In this document: positions 1 through 11,269 of the stretch, one piece after another
How positions within the stretch are numbered: the first letter of the stretch is position 1
How the letters are laid out: the number at the start of each line of letters is the position of its first letter
Assembly (NCBI RefSeq): GCF_009905375.1
Contig: NC_133653.1
Location: forward strand, 60,577,956 to 60,641,955
From: Apium graveolens
Lineage: Eukaryota > Streptophyta > Magnoliopsida > Apiales > Apiaceae
Reading direction: 5' to 3'
DNA length: 64,000 bases
The notes under the pieces: generated by a model
The model's input: the letters and a program-made list of their open reading frames with translations, nothing else
Databases searched by the model: none
What the model was told of the DNA's origin: nothing
Program-made: the position numbers and the translations under genes

Positions 1-231
1 TCTCATATAGATATAAGTATATTTTTGGGCAATGATCAAGAGTATTTTCAATCTATTTCGTTGTACTACACCAAAGAAATAGAAGTCGTGTAACCTTGGA
101 GGTTGATTGCCAAGAGGCCGTGTGTACGTAGCGGGGCAAATTCAACTTTAGGGCAGTGTTAATTCACGCCACGACTCCTTCATTCTCTCAAGTTCTTTTC
201 GGTTTGCTCTCTTCTTTTCTTACAGTCATCA
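1..231. other. Unclassified segment adjoining the truncated RT
   Basis: Reverse-transcriptase similarity of element A stops abruptly near 231. The following minus-strand bases read CTGTAAG, which resembles a splice donor, and the remaining 230 bases are not recognisable as RT. This could be another insertion, a deletion junction with LTR or UTR sequence, or rearranged flanking DNA. No coding potential was seen. Confidence 0.3.
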
Positions 232-787
232 TGACATAGCCACTCTCGTTATCCTTGTAATAGGCACAGCTATCACATTCATTAATTTTGAAGCCATTTG
301 CCAGCACGACCTCATCAAATTTTTCATGCCATTTCATAGGCGCTTGCTTCAAACCATACAATAATTTCACCAATCTACAGACTTTTCTTTCTTGTCCTGG
401 GACAACAAACCCTTCGGGTTGTTCCATATAGATTTCCTCATCTATGTCTCCATTTAGGAAAGCTGTTTTCACATCCATTTGATGTATATTTAGATTACGC
501 ATTGCAGCAATAGCAAACATCATCCTTATGGACGTTATTCTCGTTACAGGAGAGTATGTATCAAAGTAATCAAGGCCTTTTTGTTGCTTGTATCATTTAA
601 TCACAAGTCTGGCCTTATACTTATCAATAGTTCCATCAGTTTTTAACTTTTTCTTGAAAACCCACTAGCTACCTAATGGTTTGCAACCAGTTGGCAAGTC
701 CACTAATTCCCAAGTATGATTCTGCATAATTGAATCAAATTCATTCTTGATGGCCTCTTTCCACATAGGCCCATCAGGTGAGGTAAC
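232..787 (-). pseudogene. Copia A reverse transcriptase fragment
   Basis: The minus strand encodes the N-terminal and central RT region: a WVFKKK-type motif, an ARLVIK segment, QMDVKTAFLNGD around 440-490 and LYGLKQAP around 330-360. All are standard copia RT landmarks. Two in-frame stops at 665-667 and 593-595 interrupt it. The catalytic YVDD box expected just downstream is absent because similarity ends near 231. The upstream part of pol continues beyond the solo LTR at 2522. Sense transcripts could not make a working polymerase. Confidence 0.85.
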
Positions 788-2516
788 TGAAAGAGATGTG
801 TCCTAAGTCCAATCATGTATGATGATTTAGGAATAACTTTTATGTAATCTGTTTTAATTTCATTGATATTAATAAAAGACTTGTTTTGGTTTTATTGCGG
901 GCTTTATCTATTTAAGTGTTTAAATAAGATATACCATAGTTTAGAGTAAAGCTTTTTATGGATTATGATGAGATCATAATAATGAGACCTAAAAGATGAT
1001 AACTCTAAACTTAAATATTTCCTGGTCGTAGGATTACTAACTGGTAATTAGTAATCCGCAAAGATCGGTACATACTATGCTTGCTTCATTATGAAGGATG
1101 TCTTCTCATAGATATTTGTGTGGTGATACTATAGCTAGTATGTAGGTGCTTATTATAGAATAAGTTCACTGAACATGACTCACACAGCTAAACAATTGAT
1201 GGAGTTCACTCATGTGTCAGCAGTTGTTCATATAGTGATATTTGTACAAGTATCCTTAGACTTGAGGTCATCATAGTCATCTTGTGTACACTGAACTATG
1301 CTTTGGTTTAGTTCTTAGTCTCCAGGGACAATTATAAGGGCTCTACTGGGTATAGGAATTTGTACACGAAGATAGTGTATGATCAATAAAGTATCTACCC
1401 CTTCCAGTGAAGGAAGAGAATGTTCAATGTTGATCCACTTATGCTAGTTCAGGAATCTCTGGCCAGAGTGAATGAAATGAGAAAGGAGTTTCTAATTTAC
1501 ATTAAATAGAACTAAGCATAGTGAATGGGAAAGCAAATGATTAAATAAGATAGGCTTGACACAAGTTCCATGCCTTGTATTTAATCGTGACATTGCAGGG
1601 TAGAAGGAATTGATTGTACGGTAACTACTCACTGAATAGGTTCTTGGTATTCTAAGCAGTGAATTCGTATTATACGGATAGTCGCGATATGCTGAGAAGT
1701 ATCCCTCACGATGTAGAATAAATATGATACATTTATTAATTAATCATATTTAATGAATTAGAGAATTTATATAAATAATGATAAAATAGTTTTATTATTA
1801 TTTATTTCTACTACCGGCTTAATATTGAACCTACAGGGTCACACCATAAAAGAGAATGATTTAATGGTGAAGGAATTAATTAATAATGGTTGGTAATTAT
1901 TTATTTGTGAAATAAATAATTAATTAGCAGATTTAATAATTGATTAAATGAGATTTAATTAATTCTTAATATTATTAATTAAGAATTTAATTTTGGAAAT
2001 TAAATCAAGTGAGAGAATTATTTTTCTAAGTGTTTAGAAAAGGGATTAATGATTAAAAGGTGTTTTAATTATTAGTTAATTGGTTAATAAGAATAATCAA
2101 TTAAAGGGTTAATAATAATAATATTTTATGGAAAATTTTCAGCTGAAAATTTTGCCTATAAATATACTATTATAAACCCTATTTGCCTCAACCCAAATAA
2201 TTAACCCTAATTCTAAAGTAGAACAAGAGGGAGGCAACTAATTCTCTCAACTTCTTCCTTCTCCATCACATTGTACTCTTGGTGGATACCGGTGGAGTGT
2301 TTCACACTTGAGGAGCAGCTGCTAGGGATTTCCGTTCATCGTTCTTGGATCGCTATTAAAGACCTTCATCTTTCCATTAACGTAAAGTTTCTTAAGGTAA
2401 ATATACTAAACTACGAATTAAATATTATTTTTCGCATGGATCCTGCGGAGGGTTTCGGTTTTTTTTTAAGATTTAAATTTACATTTTCGTTGCATTTATG
2501 TGCTAAAAACCCTTCA
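788..2516 (+). mobile_element. Solo LTR inserted in copia A
   Basis: About 1.73 kb interrupts the copia A pol frame exactly between two adjoining codon blocks. It begins TGAAAG and ends CCTTCA, so it has inverted TG...CA ends. The flanks GTAAC (783-787) and GTTTC (2517-2521) are a poor match as a five-base duplication. It contains a TATAAATA box at 2157-2164 about 350 bases from its right end, as expected for U3-R-U5 in plus orientation. It has no PBS, PPT or coding domain, so a solo LTR left by recombination is the simplest reading. An unusual non-autonomous element remains possible. Confidence 0.65.
2157..2164 (+). promoter_or_regulatory. TATA box of the solo LTR
   Basis: TATAAATA lies in an AT-rich stretch followed by a C/T-rich segment and a more mixed-composition 3' part, the usual U3/R/U5 layout. 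Transcription would start near 2190-2200 and run rightwards, antisense to copia A. Confidence 0.5.
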
Positions 2517-2521
2517 GTTTC

Positions 2522-5233
2522 CGCCTCCTTATAGGTTTTTGGGTCACCTTCTTCGAGCAAATAGGTCATAAAATCAGACCCATAGGATTTCTCCGTTCGT
2601 TGTCTTTTGCTCCTTCTCACTACCCCCACATTTTTGTCTTCACTTTCGTCACTCTCAATATCGTCATCTACAGACTCATGCGATCGTTTAGACGTCGTAG
2701 GTTGTTGGTTTCTTGGATTACAGGGAAACAACGTCTCAAAGAATGAGGCATTCCTTGATTCCATAATGGTATTTTTTTGAATATCAGGAATCTTGGATTT
2801 ATGAACAAGAAACCGATATGCAGTACTGTGTGGAGGATATCCGATGAAGATACAGTCCACAATCTTAGGACATATCTTCACCTTCTTCGGTGTAGGGATC
2901 AGTACCTTTGCAAGGCACCCCCACACTTTCAAGTGTTGGTAACTTGGTTTCTTTTTCTTCCACATTTCATAAGGACTTACATCCTTATTCTTGCGCATCG
3001 TAATATTTAAAATATTATTTGCGCTTAAGATGGCTTCTCCCCACATCGATTGTGGAAGCCCAGAGCTTAACAACATTGCATTCATCATTTCTTTCAGAGT
3101 GCGATTCTTCCTTTCAGCCACACCATTTGACTGAGGGGAGTATGGTGCAGTGACCTCATGGATTATACCATGTTGTGAACAGAATTCCCCAAATGGTTCA
3201 ACATATTCACCTCCACGATCACTTCGTATCGTTTTGATTTTCTCAGTCTGTTGTGTCTCAACTTCTTCCTTATAGATTTTAAATTTATCTATAGCTTAGT
3301 CTTTGCTTTTCAACAAATATACATAGCAGTATTTTGTACAATCATCAATGAATGTAATAAAAAACGTATTTCCTCCTCTTGTTGGAGCGAATTTTAAATC
3401 ACATATGTCGCTATGTATTAGGTCTAGCACTTTGGTGTTCCTTTCCACACGTTTAAATGATGATCTCGTTAATTTTGCCTCAACACAAGTCTCACACTTA
3501 TGTTTTGAATCGATAGTAAGTTTAGGTATGTATTCTTTTGCATTTAAACGTCGTAAAGTGTCATAATTTACATGTCCTAATCTAGCATGCCATAAATTAG
3601 GAGACTCAAGCAAGTAAGCAAAAGAATTCTTCATTTCATTATCGTCCTTAACGGACATTACATTGAGCTTAAAAAGCCCATCGGTTAAATAACCCTTGCC
3701 TACAAACATACCACTCTTAGACAAAATAACTTTATCTGACTCTATTACAATGCGAAAGCCATGCTTACTCAATAGAGAACCAGACACAAGGTTCTTGCGA
3801 ATATCAGGCACATAAAGTACATTCTTCAAAGTCAGATTCTTCCCAGAGGTCATCTTCAGGATCACCGTGCCTTCACCCTTAATGGTAGAAGTTGCTGAAT
3901 TCCCCATGTAGAGCTTCTCACCAGCATCGGAAGCTTTGAGGCTAGAGAAAATCTCCTTGTCTGAGCAAACATGTCTAGTAGCACCGGTATCAATCCACCA
4001 TTCACGTGGATTAGAACTGACCAGGTTCACTTCATAGACCGTAGCACAGAGGTCTATATCACCCATCTCCTTGGAGATATTCTCTACCATGTTTGCTTCT
4101 TTCTTCTTGTTGGGCTTCTTGGGCTTCTTGCAGTCAGAAGACCTATGACCAACTTTATCACAGTTGTAGCACTTCCCCTGAAATTTCGACTTCGAAATCC
4201 CTCCTTTGGGTGCCAGCTTTGCCCCTTTACTAGAATTAGTCTTCTTGGGCTTGGAGCTTTGAGCATGCTCCACCATGTTTGCCTTCTCAGTGGAAACATT
4301 AACTTTCTTCTCGGACCCTCTGTTGTCTTTTTCAATACGAAGTCTAACAATAAGATCCTCCATAGACATCTCATTTCGCTTGTGCTTAAGGTAGTTCTTG
4401 AAATCTTTCCATCCAGGTGGAAGCTTTTCAATAACAGCAGCAACTTGGAAAGACTCACTTATGACCATTCCCTCAGCATGAATGTCATGAATGATCACCT
4501 GCAGTTCCTGCACCTGACTGACCACAGTCTTAGATACTGTCATCTTATAATCAAGAAAGCGGCCAACAATCCACTTCTTTGCCCCAGCGTCCTCGGTTTT
4601 ATACTTATGGTCAAGTGACTCCTATAAGACCTTAGCTGTTGGCTTCGCGCTGTATACGTTATACAACGAGTCAGACAAACAATTTAACACATAGTTCTGA
4701 CAGATGTAGTCGGAGTGCTTCCAAGCATCAGCAGCATACACAGTCTGCATGTTACTCTCAGCAGTGAGCAACGGTGGTTCTTCCTTAAGGAAGCGATCCA
4801 TATGCAACATGGTCAGATAAAATTGCATCTTTTGTTGCCAACGTTTGAAGTTCGTTCCGTTGAACTTCTCAGGTTTTTCAGCATGTGCAGCAGGCACAGT
4901 TGGCATAACAGGTGCAGCAGGCACCACAGGTGGAATAGATGGTACGTGCGTCTGTACTACAGGTGTATGCACACCAGTAGGCACCACAGGTATGATCGGA
5001 GGAGTGAATCCTGCCGATATCTGTCCAAGAGGAACACTAAACTGTCCAATGACAGTGTGTCCCACAGGCACATGTCCCGAAGGCACATGTCCAACAGGCG
5101 TTTGACCCCCATCAGATCGTACGATCTGTGTGTTAGGGTTAATCGGCTACTGGTGAACCCCATCAGATCCAGTGATCTGTGCGTTGGGATCAGCCGTCAT
5201 GTTCATCGGATCGTTCACAGTTTGGTTCTCCAT
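2522..5233 (-). pseudogene. Copia A gag-protease-integrase (N-terminal half of polyprotein)
   Basis: The start ATG is taken at 5233-5231, opening MENQTV. The first 120 residues are rich in Pro, Val, Gly and His with PVGH/PSGH-like repeats. A typical copia gag follows (KFNGTNFKRWQQKM near 4850), then a CCHC knuckle near 4165, protease DTGATRHVC near 3975, the integrase zinc region (HARLGH...CETC) near 3575-3450 and the integrase core down to about 3100. In-frame stops occur at 5147, 4620 and 3298. The integrase tail RRSKRQRTEKSYG near 2590 leads into RT, where the solo LTR cuts in. In the living element this polyprotein would form virus-like particles and integrate cDNA; here it is dead. Confidence 0.85.
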
Positions 5234-5239
5234 CGATCT

Positions 5240-5973
5240 GTTACTCAACAAAACAAGCAGATACAGATGTATCAATCACAGATGTATAAAACGAAATAGC
5301 TTTAAGATTGTGAATACAATCTGCGATTAATACATATAAATCAAATAAGTGTGTGCGTGAGTAAACGAAATCAAACAGAGAAAGAAAGGATATAACCAAA
5401 GGGAGATACTCGAGTCCAGTTGAAACTGTCTCCTTAAAGCTATTTCGCCTCTCACCGTGTGTGCGAGTCGATAGTCTCCCCGGATAAAACGAGATACTAG
5501 TATAATCGATAGATCGAATATACTATCAGCGAACTTGAACTAAACCCGAGAACTATCACCGGAATATTGGAAAATTTAAGACTAAAGAGACCGAGAATGA
5601 AAGAGATGACTCTTATTCCATTGTCTTAATAAAACTGATGCCCTGAGACTCTATTTATAAAGAGAGGCTTGAAAGGACTTGTTTTTCTTTTCGATGTGGT
5701 ACATGCTATTTATAAGATAAACTAAGAAATAAGTTTGTGCTACTCTCGATGTGGTACAAAACCATTTTTCATATTAAAAGGTAAAACTTTGGAACATCAG
5801 TTCTCATTTACCTTTTACTCATTTTGAGCGTGTAAATATGCGTTGGAATCCCCTCGAAGAGGAGAATATGTTCCAATAAATACACACCACTAACACATAA
5901 TGTGTGTCACTCGTACAGAGTCTCAAAATGATTCACAACTTAGTCTAAAATACTAAGTTTGTCCAGCACTACA
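5240..5973 (-). repeat. Probable 5' LTR and leader of copia A
   Basis: No coding similarity is seen. On the minus strand the segment starts TGTAGTGCTGG at 5973, has a TATAAATA box at 5659-5652 and runs to the gag ATG. The inner LTR border and PBS are not resolved; the usual TGGTATCAGAGC site is not visible. The second LTR is not in the window, so borders are approximate. Confidence 0.5.
5652..5659 (-). promoter_or_regulatory. TATA box of the copia A 5' LTR
   Basis: TATAAATA on the minus strand, about 420 bases upstream of the gag ATG and followed by sequence without ATG-rich ORFs, fits an LTR promoter driving leftward transcription. Confidence 0.5.
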
Positions 5974-8900
5974 AAAGCACAAAAATGAAAAGCTGAAGAT
6001 TACTCGAGATCGGGTTACTTTCTAAATCACAGTATCAATACTAGGTAGATGAACTCATTAGAATACTTGCATCTTCATTTCTCACAAGAATCTTGCCTTG
6101 ATGCAAAGATCTAAGTATATACACAGCCAAAAGCTAATCAGATTTATTCATTCAGCAAGACTGTTTTTACTCTATCTTGTTCACCAAAGAAAAGCATGCA
6201 CTTCGTCTTCTATCAAATGAAGTACTTGTAAATAACTTCCTTGTGGTTATCATGTTCCCTGAAGACTCAGCTTCATCTAAATTATCATCAAAATTTAGCC
6301 TATGTTTTAAGTGTAACATCATCTTTTACGTAGCTCAAGCTCGACACTATAATGCTCTTTAAGTCAATTTTGTGTGCACATCTAACTTGTAATATACGAA
6401 TGTCACAAATCTAAATCTGAATTCATTTTATCATTCCTGGCATTAGTATACTCCTGCAAAATATAGTGTGGCGATCATAACACAAGAAATATATCGTTTT
6501 AAGTACCAACCAACAAACGATGTCAGGCTGCAAGACAGACGAAGATGGCTTGCCTTGACAGCTACATTTAGTGTTTTTTCAAGGAAGATGTAAAGAACGA
6601 TGAATGTGCAGTACTGCATTTCAATCAAATGCTAAAGAGCATTTTATTGAACTTCTGAATTCAACAACAATGCGAAGAAAGACTAGATGAGTAGTATAGG
6701 CTCATCAGCAAAAATCAGCATCCTTCTTAAATTTGACTACACTAAAGAAATGTTACATATTTCGAGTAGTATAGGGCTTATCCTTCTTAAATTTAACTAC
6801 ATATCTCGATTAATGTAAACGCTTGTTGTAGAAGATAGATTTATCACCGAAAATTTAAGTGGATTCAGAATTCAGGTCACTTCATGTGTACTTGATTATT
6901 CAGTTTTAGGGTTCTGTCTATTCGGAAAAAAAAAAAATTAATAATAATTGAGTGTAATGGAGCAGCACTCATGTGTTACAAGTTGTGTTTCTTGTTTCAT
7001 AGATCAAAGTACAATTTTATATGTTCAAGAGATTTAATGTATATCTCATGTAGGCTTCCTGCAAAAAAAGTTATAATAATAACGTCCATGAGCAAAATTA
7101 AATCAGCTTACTAGTAATAACAACATAATGAAACTAATCATAAAGATGAGGATTAAAGTCTTAATCATCTGAAAGTTTGTAAATTTTCAAAAGCAGAATG
7201 GACGAAACATAAAGATAAGATTGAAGTTTTAATCATCAAAGTCTATGAAATTCCAAAATATCTCTGAGATTGCCGAGAGCTATGCCAAGATATAAGTTAA
7301 ATTTTATTCAAAGATTGTGACAACTCTAAATGGTAATTACTAATAAGTCATATTCTTCGTAAAGCACATCCATAGCATATATTGTACATCTCAATCTTTT
7401 TTTGGACCGAATACTGTACATTTCAGTTAACCCCCAAAACTAAAACTATAAGTTATGAGTAATTGGTCGATATATGATTATGTACAATTTTTTTTTTATA
7501 AAAAAAATCATGTATATCAATATCTTTTTTTTGTCGGGTATATCAACATAATATGATTGCATATATAAAATACAATACACAATGCAATAAAAATTAACTT
7601 TAGGATCTTTAAACCCTAAAATGAAATGAGAAAATGTTTCTAAAGTTAATTTTAGGAAAATATTTATATTTGTTAAGATATTGCATATAAAAGTTCAATG
7701 ACATTTTTACAATAATAAAATGTATTCATGTATTTATAAAAATTTCATGAATTTTGTATTAAAAACTCACTTAACTTTCGATAATTATCTAAAATTAATT
7801 TTACGATTCTTAAACCCTTTAAAATCATACTGAAATTTGTGAACTTGTGAAGGGGGCGTTTGTTCATTGTTGATAAGACCTGTTGTTGGAATCCGAAACT
7901 TAATCTCATATATCTATTCGTTGTAGGTTAATGAGTTTTTTTTAAAAAAAAAATACCCAAAACAAAAAATATTTTTCATGTCATTTTTTGAAAAAAAAAT
8001 GTAAAAATACCTTTTTATTTGCAAAAATACTAATTTTTTAAATTTTGTTGCAAAAATACGGTTTCTTCAACTCAATTCAACTAGATACAATCTTCGACGA
8101 GTTTCTGCAATTTCATGCAACCTGGTACAACTTCAAATCCAATCAAAAAAAATTAAATTCAAATAAAAATCATGTCTGCTTGATTTTGGTTGATTCCATA
8201 TATTTATAAAAAAAATAGAAGATAATAAAATTGCAAAAAGACTTAAAAAAAGTTTAAATTTTTTGATAATTTCTCTAGTTTAAATTATATCCTTAAATTT
8301 ATATATCATCCTTACCCTCGTTAACCTTGGTTCTCATATTTTCCATTTACATTTACGTTCATGGTTACCATACCGGACGTCTATCCGACTGTCTCTAAAA
8401 TTATGATGTTGGATGACCACTAATCTATGCGATAGATTGCTAATTCCGGTACCTATTGCTGTTTTCCATATCTTCGGGTTGCAGATAAAAGACTAAAAAA
8501 TCTATCTTCTTTTAAATGTTCAGTTTGCCCAATTTTGGATTGGTCATTTAATTCGAATTGATTTATTACATAAAACCGTATCTAGCATGATTGAATATGA
8601 ATTCACCAGATCAATTAACAACAATGTTAGTGTCATAGTTAAGCAATTGACTTGATATTCTGTTAATTTAAGGCGTCGCTTAAACACAAAAGTAGAAGAA
8701 TCGAACGTTACACACAATAATAGAATGTCAAGATCGTGAAATTCCATAAAAGTACGTTAGGTATTTTGTTTGCTTATACGACATCAAAGTGCAAGTAAAT
8801 GAATAGAGCGGCGGCTGACAACGTGGCATCTAAGACAACTTAAGATTCTTCTTTTGTGTAATAGCGTCTGTAGCCAACAATTACACGTGTTCTATGTCAA

Positions 8901-9370
8901 AACAGCTTGTTAATGGAGCTTGGGATAAGGTAGGTGTTTTTCGAGGAGTGGACGGCAACGACGCAGCTGCCGTTGGATACGCCGAGTTGCATGCATACAT
9001 TGCTTCGGATCAACTGTTCAACCCTAATCATTACCTACTTAAACTTCAACCATTTACCTTTACTGAGTTTATATTCCTTGCATGCAGAGGCGGATAAGGA
9101 TCATCCGACCCCCTTAAATTTTTAGTTTAGTTAAATATTTATATTCAAATTATATAAAAATTAAAAATAACCCCCCTTAATTTTTACCAAAAAAAGATTG
9201 CCCGTTATTTAAAAATTTTTGATGTAAAAAATCTTTATATTGGAGCAACATTTATAAATGAAAGTTATATATTTTTTGTTTAAAAAAATTATGAGTTACA
9301 AATGAAAGAAGAAGTTAGGAATATATGAAAAAAGGATAGAAGTAGATATTGAACTAGCATTTCTACTTAA
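5974..9370. other. Intergenic DNA without a recognisable gene
   Basis: AT-rich DNA with homopolymer tracts (for example 7480-7510 and 7930-8060). The small ORFs at 6177-6362 and 8894-9125 resemble no family I recognise and lack a plausible gene context. At 9085-9180 a CAGAGGCGGAT...GACCCCCTTAA stretch resembles the terminal sequence of common plant DNA-transposon relics, but no partner end was found. Confidence 0.5.
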
Positions 9371-9375
9371 ACCAC

Positions 9376-9945
9376 TGTTATGGATTAAAAACTAATATAT
9401 ATAATTGCTGTATTTAATACTAAGGAACGTGAGCTTCGAGGCTCGATTTGACTGCTCTTGTGTTTCGTGACTCAATCTGTCTTAACAAGATGCCTACGTA
9501 CCTTGCTGATTGCCAAGGATCAAGTCAAAAAACGTAGTTCTGATTTGTGGGGTGAGGTCCCTTATATAGATGTGGGAGTCCTTGAATTGGACTTGGTATA
9601 GGAGACTTGGTGGACAAGCCTCTGAATTAGGATAGACTTAGGAGTCCTAGGAAGTAGGAAGCTGATTCCTTATCCTTTTAGGTCCCCTTGAGGCTAATCT
9701 ATAAGGATTTATATCCTTATCGGGACTCTTCTCAATAGCTGATTTTTCCCTTATTAATTAATTACGAAATTAATTAATAATCAGGGCTTTTGGGCCTTTT
9801 TTATTCCACCAGGCCTGATCTGGTCCATCAGGCTTAACCTTTCTGGTCTGAATATTATACATCTTATTATTGGGCCTAGCAGCCCACAGCTTGTACAATT
9901 AATGCAGTATTTAATTATACAATCATAATTTATTTATCCCTATCA
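9376..9945 (-). repeat. 3' LTR of element B
   Basis: 570 bases nearly identical to 16438-17007. It borders the target duplication at 9371-9375 on the left and the polypurine tract on the right. Confidence 0.95.
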
Positions 9946-9957
9946 TTTGCCCCCCAA
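9946..9957 (-). other. Polypurine tract of element B
   Basis: On the minus strand TTGGGGGGCAAA lies immediately upstream of the 3' LTR start TGATAGGG. This G-rich tract is the expected primer for plus-strand DNA synthesis. Confidence 0.85.
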
Positions 9958-10084
9958 CTTTTGGGAAACATTGAATAGGTTTCGCAGAAGTTAAGTCTAT
10001 TTGTTCCCTTACAGGGTTTCGTTTTTCCGTAAAGTGTGGAGCGACCTACACGTTTACAACGAATTTTTCCTTTTATTTAGGAAT

Positions 10085-10640
10085 TATTTTGATTTCCAGG
10101 AATTTTTCCCTTATTTCCGGGATTTTTCCCTAATTTCTGGAATTTTCCCTAATTTTTCTGGGATTTTCCCTAATTTTTCTGGGATTTTTCCTTATTTTTC
10201 TGGGATTTGTCCTTGATTTCTGGATTTTTCCCTTAATTTCTGGGATTTATCCTTAATTTCTGGATTTATTCCTTAATTTCTGGGATTTATCCTTAATTTC
10301 TGGATTTTTCCCTTAATTTCTGGGATTTATCCTAATTTTCTGGATTTTTCCCTTAATTTCTGGGATTTATCCTAATTTTTCTGGATTTTTCCCTTAATTT
10401 CTGGGATTTATCCTAATTTTCTGGATTTTTCCCTTAATTTCTGGGATTTATCCTAATTTTTCTGGATTTTTCCCTTAATTTCTGGGATTTATCCTAATTT
10501 TTCTGGATTTTTCCCTTAATTTCTGGGATTTATCCTAATTTTCTGGATTTTTCCCTTAATTTCTGGGATTTATCCTAATTTTTCTGGATTTTTCCCTTAA
10601 TTTCTGGGATTTATCCTAATTTTCTGGATTTATTCCTTAT
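10085..10640 (-). repeat. Tandem array in the 3' UTR of element B
   Basis: About ten tandem copies of a 40-41 bp unit occupy roughly 10210-10640 (plus strand: TTAATTTCTGGGATTTATCC plus TAATTTTCTGGATTTTTCCC). Each unit is itself two diverged 20-bp halves. Looser 20-bp copies extend left to 10085. Copies vary mainly in T-run length. 3' UTR tandem repeats of this sort are known from Tat/Ogre-type elements and can seed satellites. Confidence 0.9.
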
Positions 10641-10684
10641 TTCTGAAAATATTAATATTTTTCAGAAATTATTTAAGGAATTTC

Positions 10685-10882
10685 CTTATTATTTTTTTTT
10701 TTTTTTATTTTCCAGGATTTTTCTTCCTTTTCTTTTTTTTTTTTTTTTTATATAATTTTCGACCAGGAATCCATTCGACCAGGATCCTGGTCGAATTAAC
10801 CCCCATATTGCCCTGGTCGACAGCTTTTCGAGCAGGAGTGTTTCGAGCAGAAGTCCTGGTCGAATTTCGGCCAGGATTTTTT

Positions 10883-10916
<34 letters not shown>

Positions 10917-11250
10917 AACAGAAATCTTCGACTAGGATTTTCGGTCAGAATACATTTTTTGACCGATTTAGCCTTTCTTTTAAGCCCAGATCGACAAAAA
11001 TTCGGGCAGGTTCTATTCGACCAGGTTTTTACCTTGCTTCCTGGTCGACAGGGTCAGGAAAAGGTCAGAAACCATTCAGGCATTCTGGTCGAATGAAACA
11101 AAATATTCTTTTCTTCCTTTTTCGATCAGGAATTTTTGGTCAGGATTCTTTTCTTGACCGAATTAACCTCCATATTGTGCCTTGATCGAAGCTTTTTTGA
11201 GCAGGATTGATTCGACCAGGGTTTTCATTTGATTTCTAGTCGAATGAGTA
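10685..11250 (-). repeat. Degenerate TCGACCAGGA-motif region with long T tracts
   Basis: Scattered, partly inverted copies of TTCGACCAGGA / TCCTGGTCGAA recur (for example 10765-10800, 10815-10875, 11010-11050, 11195-11240), mixed with plus-strand T runs. The longest run, near 10880-10915, is about 35 bases. The motif reappears near 11700-11790. The region is noncoding and in 3' UTR position. Confidence 0.75.
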
Positions 11251-11269
11251 AGAAATGATCATCCTTTTA

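Larger units (their letters stand above)
1..5973 (-). mobile_element. Copia element A, decayed Ty1/copia retrotransposon, incomplete at left edge
   Basis: The minus strand carries, from right to left, an LTR-like promoter region, gag, a CCHC knuckle, aspartic protease, integrase and the start of reverse transcriptase. This domain order (integrase before RT) is that of Ty1/copia. The reading frame is broken by stops at 5147, 4620, 3298, 665-667 and 593-595 and by a 1.7-kb solo LTR at 788-2516. RT similarity ends near 231, before the YVDD box, so the 3' half of pol and the 3' LTR are missing or outside the window. The right border is inferred from a TGTAG-type LTR start at 5973 followed by AAAGC. 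No partner copy of that duplication can be checked here. The lineage is uncertain. Confidence 0.85.

Noticed and set aside
4715..5299. 194-codon plus-strand ORF opposite copia A gag
   Set aside because: It is a shadow of gag on the other strand; its Arg/His/Ser-rich content follows from the gag repeats.
8894..9125. Overlapping 60-70 codon ORFs as a small gene or exon
   Set aside because: The higher GC and CTTGCATGCAG|AGG end hinted at an exon, but no family match or partner exon was found, and the right side merges into a transposon-like GGCGGAT stretch.
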